DNA from: Strigamia acuminata
Lineage: Eukaryota; Arthropoda; Chilopoda; Geophilomorpha; Linotaeniidae
Assembly: GCA_949358305.1 (NCBI GenBank)
Contig: OX442316.1
Span: 13,950,001-14,014,000, forward strand
Direction: 5' to 3'
DNA: 64,000 nt
Shown: piece after piece, positions 1-12,600 of the stretch
Numbering within the stretch: position 1 is the first letter of the stretch
How the letters are laid out: each line of letters begins with the position of its first letter
Made by a program: the position numbers and the translations under genes
The notes under the pieces: model-generated
The model's database searches: none
The model's input: the letters and a program-made list of their open reading frames with translations, nothing else
Told to the model about the DNA's origin: nothing

Positions 1-1867
1 AAAGGAACCTGAGTAGAATTAATAATTTATTAAGATCTCGTTAACTTTTACTGCTGAAACTACATAAATATATTGATTGGAGTTGCTTGTTAGTAAATGC
101 AGTTATCTGGCTTAGATTTAGTTTATTAGTTTTATCAATATTAATAAATCAAATAAGATAAAGCAAAAAAATATATTAACTAACTTGGATATTCCAATTG
201 CATTTTGTTTCGGTTTTGCTAAAAAATGGAGACACCAAATAAGACGGATCCTTTGAATAAAAGTCAACAACACCACCGCATTCTGCCGTTTCCGCGTTTA
301 CATTTATCTGTAAAATTCATCATGATTTCAACATATTTGGTTTCATCATATATTTTCATGACTTACCTGCAACATACAATATAAACACACAATTTTTTGA
401 ATGACCAACATGTCAAACACGAGGTCATCATTGGTATTGCGAAAAAAAATATTTATGTTAGCATGTGCGTGCGATTAATAAATAAAGAAATAAAGATCAC
501 ACCTTTTCTAGTTTTCCTCACAGTCCCCGTTTTTGCGCTTCACTTAAAAGAGGTGGTGCATCCTAAGGATGAGGACAACCCATATTTTTTTCATTTATTT
601 CCGTGCAACATACTACACATGATTTCACATTTTTGCTTATTATTGATATTCATGTAGCAAAAAAAATTACATTAAAGTAAATGGCTTTATTAACATTTTA
701 CACAATAAAGCCGAACGAAATGCGCATTTTCAACAGCAGAAAATTGCAAAGAGAAACAGTAAAATCTTTAAATTGGCCAATTTTCAACACTCAACACGTT
801 ACTAATAAGCACTGGCTATTGCCTATCTCCAACTTTGTATTGATAAACAAAGTAAAACCTCCCTCGAGTGTTTCCAGGTTGTGCAAACAGCCATAGTAAT
901 CTCCTAGCTTGTAGGTGACAAAAGCTCACACAACCACATCAAAAGGACCTTGCACGCTAGAATTAATTAAAGGGTTCGCTTCAATAAGATCGCAGGACAA
1001 TGCAATAGTAGACAAACCGACTTCCCGTATACGCACTTTACTAGTAATCTCAATTCCCTGTCATTTGACACATATTTATTCTCCTAAGACAACAAAAGGA
1101 TAATTAATTTGATAAAATGGTTTTCTTACGCACCATCGTTGTTCTAGTTTAGTCACGTATAATCTCCCATCCATTAGTTACGGATTCTTGAAGTCATTTC
1201 TCAAGATAAATCGCCGATTTATATCACTCAAATAAAGCTCTGGCTGATGATATTGCGTGCTGAGTAAACAAGTGGTGGTCACTATATGCATTGATCGGAA
1301 ATTTATAGAATATTGAAATTCGCACGCAATTAATTTACAATAGTTTTAGTTGTATTTGGAAATGTATCAAATGCAGTGATGAAGCTGCTTTAAGGTTACT
1401 ATGTAGGTCATGAATAAAAGAGAAAAATGGGTGCCGATGTACCGCGGCGAAGGAAATCATAAATAAAATAAAACAAAATAATTACAAACACACGTACATC
1501 AAATTCTGTATTAAAGTCAGATTTTTTGTTATTTATTTCTTTATTTATTGTTATTTTTGTTGTTGTCTGAATTGAGTTTTATATCGTAGACCTTAAAATA
1601 AAAATTGAATTTGATAGGTGATGTGAGAAAGTTCTCGTGGTCCACATTTAAAATTTTTAAATTCGTGGGAAAAGGGTAAAAGGACATTGAAATGAGACGG
1701 AAGATGGATACTACACGCGTCCTATACTGTACGTACAGAGTGTGATGTATTGTGAAGTTTGGCGGACGTGAGTCAGGGAGTTTTAGAGCGGTATTTGACT
1801 CAATAGTTTCCGCTGAAGTGGTGTTGATAGAGGCAGAAGGGCCTCGGTGCCCACGAGCCCAAAAAAT
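1..1867. other. AT-rich upstream intergenic region
   Basis: No gene is supported here. Short open frames are AT-rich and carry no recognisable domain. The last 200 bases or so (about 1680-1867) are less AT-rich and directly precede the start codon of the CUB-trypsin gene, so they probably contain its promoter and 5' leader; no TATA box is convincing. Confidence 0.5.
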
Positions 1868-4788
1868 ATGATTTTGATCCACTTACTGCAGGTAAGAAAG
1901 CCACTTTACTTAATTATAATTCCACTTTTCTAATCTGAAAAGTTGTTGCTGTTGTTTTGTTTGTTTTGATGTTCAGCTTTAAATGTACAATTTACGGAAT
2001 AGTATTTTGTTTTTATTTTGTTTTTCTTTTGAAAAAGTATCACGTCTGAAAGAAAGAGTTTTAAGCAGATTAATTTTGCTTAAATTATTTATGTTTTTGT
2101 TGTTTTGAGCACAGATTTGTATATTTTTCGCGGCTTTTACTCACATTCTGGCTAATTATTCACGAAACCGAAGGATTGTTGTCACCGGTAATCAAATTCC
2201 ACCAATATCGACATTTTCACCAAGTAAGAATCATCATAATTCATAATGAATTAATACGTTTGGTTTTACATGCTTGGCAATTCCGGGAAACAGTGTCATT
2301 AACATCATTAATCATTTACGAACATCTCTTCCTTCCATATTTTTTATTTTAAAATATTTTTTATTTTGTAAATTATATTTATTTGCTTATTGTAATGGAA
2401 AGTCACATCCTTCCGTGTTGAATTCATTTCATTTCATCCTCCCTCCACTCTCCTTTACGAATTTATTTATTCAGAGTGCACTGCATATCCAGTGACGTTA
2501 TTACAACGGAAGTGATAATCTATTAAATCTATGTTTAATAGTGCATATTGCAATATATTTCTTCCTTGCAAAATTTTACAAATTCCGAAATGTCATCACT
2601 TTTACCTTCTTTTTTGTAGACTGCGACTTTTTCCTAAATTTAACCGATGTAAAAACACGACCAATTATTCAAACACCTAATTACCCGCGTAATTACTGGC
2701 CACGCCTTCGTTGCAGATGGATCCTTAAAGTAAAGAAATAAAAATTAAAAAAAAATAAAATAAAATGAACATTATTCGTGCCATAAATTAGTCGCAATTT
2801 GGATATCGCATTCGTCTCATTTTCGACGCCTTCACCTTGCAACCACCTCACTTTCACTCGGGATGTGTGTCTGATTACCTGCAAATTACAGACATTTCAG
2901 GTGTAACTAGGTGAACATGTTTAAACGTTAATTTCATTTCAGTTCGACGTATAGCTAAAAGCTGCAATTATTTCCAGATTATGCGGTGTAAATGCTCCTT
3001 CTAGTAGCTCTTATCTCTCGGTTGGACCTCAATTGGAGTTAATTTTTGTTTCCGATGGAGCTTGGGAGTATCCAGGAATTTCATTACGAGCTAATGTCGT
3101 GCAAATCACTTGTGGAGGGTTCGCAGTTAATCCTGTGCCCGGATTAATTAAATCACCAAATAATCCTAAAACTTACCCACCGGATACTGTTTGTGCGTGG
3201 AGAATTAAAGTGGGTGTAATTCATTTGTTTTCAAAGCTACTTAAGTTAATTACCCCGCGGTAGCGAAGTAATCTGCTACTAATTACCGCAATGATTTGTG
3301 TGACTTAATTGCAGGCGTCAGCTAATCGTTTGGTTAAACTAAATTGCTCCAAGTCGTTTGTTCTCGAATATGCTCAGGACTGTTTGGCTGATTTCTTCTT
3401 GATTAGTGCAAGTGGCGATGAAAGTTTGACAACTGCATCACGGTACGAAGTTTATCTTATCACATTTTTTAGTATTTTCTGTTACGTAATTGGAATTTTC
3501 TATTTAGTTACTGCGGTAAAACAGGTCCTGGAGTGGTTACAACGTTTGGAAACTCGTTGCTTATAATGTTCAGATCAGATTCCTGGCATAATTTTGCTGG
3601 ATTTAATTGCAGATACGAAGTTGTAGAGAAAAATGGTATTTTAATCGTGTGTATTTAAACGTATAAATTCAGCGTGACAAAGAAATACGATTAATTGCAG
3701 GTAGACCTGTAACTTCTATTCCAGGAGGAACCAACACAACTTTAGAAAAAAGATGTGGTAAATGATCAAAAGCAGATATTTTGGTATTTTTATAAACAAA
3801 TTATAATTATAAATGAACAGATTGTGGTAAAGTAAAAACAAGAAGAAAAAGAATCGTAGGTGGTGACCTCATGTCTAAAAGCCTTCCATGGCTGGTAAGC
3901 CGAGCACTAAATGCCCAATAATTAGCACTAAACCGAACGACTATGTCACATTAATTGCAGGTAGCCATTACGTCGCGGCAGGGACAACTATTTTGCGGAG
4001 GCGTCCTGATCGCTCCCACCATAGTCCTCACAGCTGGTCATTGCCTTAATGGGTAAGATTTGATTGCAGGTGAATTTGAGTAAAGCTTCAGTGCACTTGT
4101 AAAGGCTTTCAGCGAGCAATATCAGCGTTGCCGTGGAAACATATCGGCCCCAGTGGTGGGCATTGAACCACTTGCTCCCAGTGGAGAAAGTTGTCGTCCA
4201 TCCTCGTCTTAAAAGATTTGATTACGATGCGGCCCTATTAACAATTCCTAACGCGTCACCCAAGGAAAAGGAACGAGTTTGCGCTTGTCTTCCGGTGAAT
4301 AGTGTCGCGTTGGTCGGACGCAAAGCAGAGGTTTATGGGTGGGGACGTGACGTGAGAAGTAAGAGATGATTAAAGTCAATATTAAATTGAATTTTCATCA
4401 TCTTTTTTTGTTTATAAAGATAGAGATGATCGACTGAGGAAAGTGGCGGTTCCAATTCTAAATGATACGTCGTGTAAAGATGTTTTTTCGAAGCTTATTA
4501 CGATTACGCCGAGAATGATGTGTGCTGGGGAAGATGGGAAAGACGCGTGTGAAGTAATTTTGTGTTTTTTAATTTTGAGGTTTGGTGTGTTTTTTTTTCA
4601 TGTTGTTATTGAAATTGTAGGGCGATTCGGGCGGTCCTCTTATATTAGATGAAGCTGGGCGTCAAACTGTTGTTGGATTGGTTTCTTTTGGCTTAGGATG
4701 CGGCGCACCTGGCTATCCAGGTGTCTATACAAAAGTACCTCAACTTGTCGAATGGATTCGTGAAAATGCGGGAATTAAATGCAGATAG
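1868..4788 (+). CDS. secreted CUB-CUB-trypsin-like serine protease
   Basis: Predicted secreted trypsin-like endopeptidase with two N-terminal CUB domains. Thirteen exons join in phase: 1868-1891, 2115-2223, 2620-2729, 2792-2910, 2978-3209, 3315-3442, 3508-3635, 3701-3757, 3821-3894, 3961-4052, 4117-4358, 4420-4553, 4621-4788 (1617 nt, 538 aa). Residues 1-21 form a signal peptide (MILIHLLQICIFFAAF...). CUB1 spans about 46-155 and CUB2 about 166-283; both have an intron at the same place, after a W-I-L-K / W-R-I-K motif. The activation site is KTRRKR|IVGG (314-317). The triad is H354 in LTAGHC (Gly replaces the usual Ala), D395 in DYDAALL, and S486 in GDSGGP. D480, six residues before the serine, predicts cleavage after Arg/Lys. 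CUB domains suggest binding to matrix or other proteins, as in immune or developmental proteases. The short first exon and the acceptor of exon 9 (CGAG|C rather than TTCAG|C, chosen for frame) are the least certain points. Confidence 0.9.
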
Positions 4789-4850
4789 TACTAGTTTTCA
4801 AGGATATTTCGATTCCTCTAGTCATTTTAAGTTATTCTGTCCATATTTAT

Positions 4851-4856
4851 AATAAA
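4851..4856 (+). terminator. poly(A) signal of CUB-trypsin gene
   Basis: A canonical AATAAA lies 63 bases after the stop codon, in an AT-rich 3' region. Confidence 0.6.
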
Positions 4857-6676
4857 TTATTAAAGAGTTAAATTTTTTGTTCTGTAAATTTCAAGTTTCA
4901 CGTAATAATCATAAAAATAGCGAATAAAACCTTTCATTTCCTGAGCTAATTTCTTTATAATTTGACGGAATCTCCTAGGGATTTATCGCAAACGTGTTAA
5001 TTACAAGTTTTGTACAGGAAATCATAAAAATGCTCGAATGTTTCATCTGTTTGTGAAATATAAACGGACTACAAACAATAGAAAACAAAATTTGGCAGCT
5101 TTATTATTTTTTTTATCAAAACATTACAGACTTTTAGGCAAAAAAAGGTCTTGCATAAACGTTTTAAATATTTGGCGCTTTGACCTTTTTATGTATTAAA
5201 TTATGCTAGAAAAAAATATACCGTAATCGTTTTAACGGATAGCGACACTTCATACGGTAGAAGTATCCCATAGTGCATCAAATCTGATCTACGTTACGTA
5301 TTTTATTTTATTTTATTTATTAAACCCAGAATTGGTTTGCAACATGGGATACATCGCTACAATGTGAAATGACACGACCCCATTTTAACACTGCCGTTAT
5401 CTGAGCCAAGGTTCATTTGGACTTAATGGGCACTGCAAATGAAGAGGAATAATTGAACAAAAGAACTAATTTTTAATATATATATATAAAAAAAAATTAA
5501 AAAAAAATTAATGATGAATGTTATCAATCGTTTCGTTTCATTTAATTTCGTCTTACTTTACAGGAACTTTTGGATTTCAGAATTCAAATAAAAATTGAAA
5601 AAGAAATAAAATAAAAACAGTAAAAAAAATGGAAGACTAAATAAAAATAAATAAAAATAAATGCAATTGTATTATAATTGCTAAAAGGTTCGTTATAAAA
5701 TCAGCACCAATTTATAGAATCACCGTCCCGAATAAATTGAAAAATAACAATTTCAATTAAATCCCGCTGGAAGAACAAAACAAAACTAACGTGACAGCAT
5801 CAGACAACTAATGTTTTCTTTAAAGCAGAGAAGTAAAAACAAGCCCAGTAACGAAGAAAAATAAAATAAAATAAACGCATTGAAAAGTAAATTCCTGACC
5901 ACTACAAATAAAGTTTTTTTTTCTTTTTTTTTTAGTAGGCACAAAAGTTTGGTACTTGCGTTATCTTGGCAATTACATTTCACCAGAAAACAAAAACAAT
6001 TTAAAAAATAATTATTGTACATTTAATCAATAGTTGCCTTCGAGTTAGAACTGAATTATTAAAAAAAAATTCAGAACTTTTGATTTTTTTTTAAATCATT
6101 AACTGTTCATATACATTAATAATAATCGTATTTACTTTGATTATAACATTTAAAAAATGGCACAAAAAAATTAAAATAAATTAAAAAAAAAAAAGTTTCC
6201 AAGAATTAGAAAAATTAGAAAAAAAAATGCAAAAAACTCGTTAAACAAAGCAAATATTAAAAAAAAAAATTATAATTAATAATATATAATCTGCAGCATT
6301 TTTTTTTCTAATTATTTTCCTAGTATACAATTATATAAACAAATCAACTTTGCATTTTTCTTTTTTCTTTTTTGTTTTCACTGTATAAAAGTTTTTTTTT
6401 TTTCTTCTTTTTTTTCTTTTTCATTTTTCAACAAGATCTGTGACATTTTTCCATGTTTTCAAAGTTATCAGTCTCAAATATGAGACATTTCACAACAGTG
6501 TTTAACCTCTAGCTTTTTTTTCTTTTCCGTATTTTTTTTTATACAAAGTTCACAAATATTACTTCCCCTATTATTTACAAACCCCAATTATGAACAAACA
6601 TTTCATTTTTATCACTCACGCACTCGCACAATTAAGGCAGTTTTCACTCCAATAAGTGTTAACAACAAAGTACTCA
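4857..6676. other. AT-rich intergenic region between convergent genes
   Basis: Lies between the 3' ends of the CUB-trypsin gene (plus) and the integrin gene (minus). It is made of A/T homopolymer runs and AAATA-type tracts. No exon, domain or repeat unit was recognised. It should hold the integrin 3' UTR, but I could not pick its poly(A) signal with confidence. Confidence 0.6.
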
Positions 6677-9600
6677 TCAGTAATTGTGCGAGTTGAATTC
6701 ATTTTGTTTTTCTAGACTGGCCTTCATTGTAGCATCGGGTGTTTTCCGTTTGAAAAAGCCAAGCTAAAAAAAAAATTATCAATTAAATAAAACATCAAAA
6801 ATAAAAATAAATTGAAATTTCCAAAGATTTACCTTCCATAAGCAAAGGATAACGAGTAACAGTAGAATCAATCCCACACAAGCAGCTAAGATATACACCC
6901 AAATGGGAATTTTCGAAGCCTTTTGCGATTGTGGAATATCGGGCACCGCTTTAGTTATAATCTATTCCATCAAAATTACTCATTAAATTCAATTTACATC
7001 GAAAAATCCAAATTCCGTACTTTAGCCTGGTCATTGCTCGTATCTTGTTTGATGTCTAAAATCGACTCGATCTTCATAACGGCTTGGGAAACGATGTTTA
7101 CGTGATCAACTTCAGAAAAATCCTTTAAAGAAACAAAATAAATAAATAACAAATACTAAAAAAAATCATTTTTCCAAACTTACGCTAATAAAAGTACTAC
7201 TCCACAAACGGCCTCTGATCTTGATACTCGCCGAACTCCTCGTCCCAGCCAAGAGATTACGAATTTGGCAACGGAAATTTAAACATCTTGCCGACCCCTC
7301 ACGACATTCCTATTTAAAAAAAAAATTTTTTTCAGTAAAATGTTTTTCATTATTTTTATTTGTCAAATTACCAGAGTGACCACATTGCTGCTTTCGGTCA
7401 ACGCTTCAGCTTGCGGTTGAACATCGCGTTTTCCCCGATACGTCTGATGACTAACTCCGCTCGAACTGTGGCCACTACTCGAACTTGAAGTGATTCTACT
7501 ACCACCACTGCTGGATGAATGATAGCTCGTTGAATGCGTTTCTTTATAACTTGTCTCTTTTTTAGTCGAGATTGTTTCGCTTGTTTTTGTGTGCGTGGTT
7601 TCGCCGTAACTTCCGTCGTAATCCTCGTGTCCTCCTTTCGCCGGATCTACCGTAGGACCGCGGCCTGCACCTGCACTTGTGTCGTCTTTCTCCGATGGGC
7701 TGACGCGATCCAAGGCCCAATTAAACTCGCCGAAAGTGATGTTGTTAGTCGAGGCCTACGATAATAAAAATTAATCAAAAAAGAGTTGAAAAAGTTTAAT
7801 TTAATTAAAAAAATATACCAAGAGACCGAGGAAGTTAATGTGTTCGTCGTCCACGAAACATTCCCCATAGGCACCGCTGATCTGACAATTTGAGTTTAAA
7901 ATTAACAAAATTTTCCATTTTTTCAAATTCAAAAATTACTTTGGGTTTTTCCATCAAATAAAAAATATATTTTCCAGTCTTTCTGCCATCGTCAATCTCA
8001 AACGGCCACGAAATGTCGACCCACACTGAACTCACGGAAGACGGTCCGTCATTAATGATCTGAAAATCAATAAAATAAATAAAATTTAATTAAAAAAAAA
8101 AAAAAAATTCAGTTATTACCGAATACGAGTGCACAAATGGAGGTCCGACGTCATCCTCAGTCACCATTGCAGTAGCACCGCGAATTTCGCCTCGGTATTG
8201 AACTTGGTCAGGAGCAACGCGTCTAAAAAAATAATAATCAAATTAACGTTCCAAAAAAACATTCAAACTCGCGTTACCCGTCGATAGAAAGCTCCGCTTG
8301 ACGAACAATTTGTAACTTCGGTGTCTGAATCGCTTCTTTCCGCATTACACTCGTACTAAAAAAAAAATAAATAAAAATAAAACCACCTTAATTAATGAAA
8401 TTAGTGACTTACGAATTTGCCGACACTTCAAACACGAGTTCCAAGTCAGTATCCAACACATTAGTCGTATCAAAATATATAATTATTTTAGCGAGACCCT
8501 ATAATAACGATATAATAAGATTCAAATTTAAAAAAATGAGCAAAATCCTCTTTAATTCAACCTACATTGTCGCTCGCAAACGGATTTCCTAAACTACAAT
8601 TCATAACCTGCACATTATCAACCCGGATTGGTTCGAAACACGAAAAAGCAGTCTTACTCTAAAATACAAAAATCAATAATTAATTAATAAATCGTGAGAT
8701 GATAAAATTTTAACTCACTTCCTCGCTCAGCCTACTATAGCTGAGACTCAATGGATATGTGACAAATACATAAGCCTCGTACGCGGGCTCGTCGACACTG
8801 CTCGCGGTGATTGTTAACGAGATCAATTCCGATTCTCCCAAAACAAATGCGGGCCTTGAAATATTTTCAGATATTTAAGTTATTTATTGCTGGTAAATAT
8901 AGCGATGCAAATACCCTTGATCCAATTTTGCATCGAGCTCGATGATACTTTGGCAAATGTCATCAATGCCGCAATTTTTATGGAAACTTGCCTTGAAAAA
9001 GAAAAAAAATTGATTATCACTCGAAAAACGTGGAAAGCAAATTCCTATTACTTCGAATATTTTGACGGCGCCCGGTTGGTTCAAAATCGGATATCGATTA
9101 ATCTGAGGTAAAATCCTGTGACTTTCTAAAAACACGGGTTCGTCTTGATCCAAAACGTAAGTTAATTTGAATTTAATTGGGGATAATCGATCGCCAAAGG
9201 TTTCCTAGAAGAAAAATAATCGTCAATTTAAATTCTCAAAACAACGGATTAAAATCGCTACTCTTAAGTACGCCGTCTCCTTCGAACATTTCTGATGGTT
9301 TTTTATATTTGCGGGCAAAGTTATTTGCTTGTGTATGACACCGCCGCCTTTCTCGGGGTTGGCGGCGTTTTTAAAAAAGACGCGTAAAACCCGTTTCCCG
9401 GGGAGAAAAGTTTCCGCTTCGATCGTGTAATTCATCGTCACCGACGGGTTGTTAATAGACTCGTTGAACGATACTATAAAACACGCATCGAATGTAAAAC
9501 TGAAAATTTTATCAAAATAAATAAAATAAACAAATAAATAAAAACACATTTAGTTGAGCTTTTTTGTTTACCAAGCCGTGCTCGCGTGTGGATCTCTTCG

Positions 9601-12600
9601 ACACCCCGTAGTGTCCGGTCTGATATTTTGCAACTCCGATCCCTCGACGCTCGAAACGATATGAATGATAGGTCTCGCTCGCAAAACAATAATCTTCGAC
9701 GATTCGTAAGCACCGACGACCAAATCGGGATAATGATTATTATCCAAATCCATTCCGCCGGATAACGAATAACCGAACGATTGTATGTAAACGGGCAAAT
9801 CTTCCACAGTAATAATTTGCGCCGGAGTTTCTATTATGCCATTCATACTTCCCAAAAATATGTAAACCACACCATTGCCTTCGTACGGCGCACCAACCGC
9901 AATATCTATTCCAAATTTAAAAAAATTAAAAAAAAAAATTAATTTTAATTTTAATTTTTTTTTTTTACCTTCGTAGCCATCCTTGTTCAGATCACTGCAA
10001 TTCGCAATTGCAAATCCAAACCGCGACTCCTCTTTGCCCGTAATTCTCTTTGTGTAATTTGTATTATCGTTAATACCCTTAAAAGAAAACAAATTACCGT
10101 TAATTAATCGACACGAGTTCAATTAACCGCGCAATTTACCACATCTTTATTCATGTAAACGTAGATCGCACCGCCTGCATCTTTGCCATAATAAAAAGGA
10201 GCACCAACTATTAAATCCGGAAGTCTGCGGCAACGAGATAAACAAATTAAGTTTCAAATCAAATTTGCCAACCTCATTCGATTAGCATACCCATCACCGT
10301 TCAAATCGGCCGCCGCTAATTCGTATCCGAACGACGAAGCAAACAATTCGCCTTGAAGAGTCGTTCGAACGGTGAGCGGACTGCCGGCCATTTGGTTCTT
10401 TTCTTTAGTGAAGAAAACCACTTGACCCTTGTTGGCGGCTCGTGGAGCTCCGGCAACAAAGTACATTTGATTATCGAAAAACCTTCCAGTTGTCACGGAC
10501 ATTCCTGCAAAAATATCAAACCCAAATGACACGATGTCATTACCGAACTTCCTCTCATTGTGCACTCGCGCATTATTGGCAATGTTAGGTAAAAAGGAAT
10601 AATTCATCAAAATGTCATGCACAAACTCACTTTTTCGTCACCAATTCAAATTTCCGTCAAATTTTTCAATTAAAAAATCAAATTTCACTAAATTTACATT
10701 TAAAAATTATTTTTCCCCATCAAAATACTTTGCCATTCGTGCCCCGCATTGTAATTGGCAATTTAAAATTTCCCCGCGCTTTATTAGAGGCCCGCGCACA
10801 ATGAGAGAAAAAACGGTAAATTAATTAAATGATAAATTACCTAAATAACTGTATTTATCAACGGGTGAAAATTGATCTAGGGGTCCGGTGTACCAAGCTT
10901 TGTCCGCTTTGGGTGCCAAATTATTCGTGTAAATTGTTCCCCGCCATGTGAAAACACCTGGCGTTCCCAAAATAACGTCCCTGTCCTGTTGTTAGGGAAA
11001 AGGAATTTCGTCAATAACGTTTAGAAATTCCAAATTGCGTCTAAAGTACTCACGGCTGATATGGCGAGACTGGTGCCCACTTGGCAATACCCGTACGTTT
11101 CATGAGCTCGAGTTTTGTCTTTATTTGCGCACGGATCAAACACGTTATCCTGGTCCAGACGTTGTGTCAGCGCGTAGCAGATTCCTAAACCCCATCGATA
11201 ATATTCCGATTGCTTCACGTACCGATGTGCGCATGCCTGAAATTTACAACATTTGACAGAAATTAAAAAATATCAAACATTGTACAAATTAAATAATTAC
11301 CACAACTTGGCCGCCGATTCCCTCACTTTTTAGACTCACACCGAGCCATTGGTCATCTTTAAGTTCATCGCTATCAACTTCTAAAAAAATTTTTTTAAAA
11401 AAAAGAAATTAATATTTTAAAAAACTTGATTAAAAATACCATAAATGTTTTAATAGAACAGAGCCTCTATTTAGATATTGAATTCAATCGGTTTGGTCAA
11501 TTTAAACCTTTATTTTAGTCGTTTTGTCCAATTTAAATATTAAATTTAATCGTTTTATTCAGTTTAGATGTTGAATTCAATTCGTTTTGGTCAATTTAGA
11601 CCCGCGTTGCAAAGAATACCGCGTTTAATTAGCATCCCGCGCTCAATGACAACATTTACGGTATTCAAACAAAATGAACTCACCATCAAAATCGTCTATG
11701 CTAAGTTTCTGGCAGTCATTTTGTAACGGTGTCAATGGACAATCATAAATTGCACCTGAATGATTTGTACCCGGCTGTCCACTTTGGGCTTTTGGGGCTC
11801 CAACTAAAATTCTAAAAAAAAAAATAAAAGATAAAAATTATAAAAAAAAAAAGTTATAAATCCCTCGTGGAAAATAGAACAGAACGTCTATATTTGGCAA
11901 ACTAAAATCTAAATCGCCATCAAATATAAACAAACTGCACCCAATTTCAATAAAGTTGGCAAACATAACGACTAATGCTATCGTCCTATGCCAGGAATGC
12001 CCATCCATACATCCATCCATCCATCTACCCACTTGATATTTAATCAAGGCATGAAACCTTCCCTTTAATCGTTATAAACCAAATAACATCCAACTATCTT
12101 TTGACAGAAAATAACTCTCGCAACATCCACACGGCGCTGCTATAAATAGCGATCAGATCAGACTCTCTCTTGCTCGGTCCAAGCACATTTCGGGCCCGCA
12201 GCCTTGCAGCAGTAAGTAACGAATGGGAAACACCTAATGGGAATTTTAGGAGTAATGACTGCTCGCCCCAACAGCCCAAATGACCGCTAGTTGATTGGCA
12301 GGGCTCCCCCGGTTTCCGTCTGCCGTCTATTCGTCATCTACTCCCAAATTATGGCACGGTTTCTATCACACGCCACATCCATTCTTAGTAAATCAATTTC
12401 GATTTTCTATCATACTTATAATATAAGAGTACAGTATATAAACTCTATTCCAAAAAGTAATTGAAATACTCCCATTGGTTGGTTGGTGCTCTAGTTCAGT
12501 TGTGTATTGAATATGATGCTGTTTTCAGATTCCAGTAGACTTGTGCGAAGATTTTCAATGCATTTATACTGGTGTTATGAATCTCCCAACCAATGGGAGT

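Noticed and set aside
1541-1882. 113-codon minus-strand frame
   Set aside because: Overlaps the leader and first exon of the CUB-trypsin gene; the second half is AT-rich and low complexity.
11838-12047. Minus-strand frame with a signal-like start and [11 protein letters not shown], first considered as integrin exon 1
   Set aside because: It has no usable donor and lacks the FGYSV strand; the exon at 50544-50716 fits fully.
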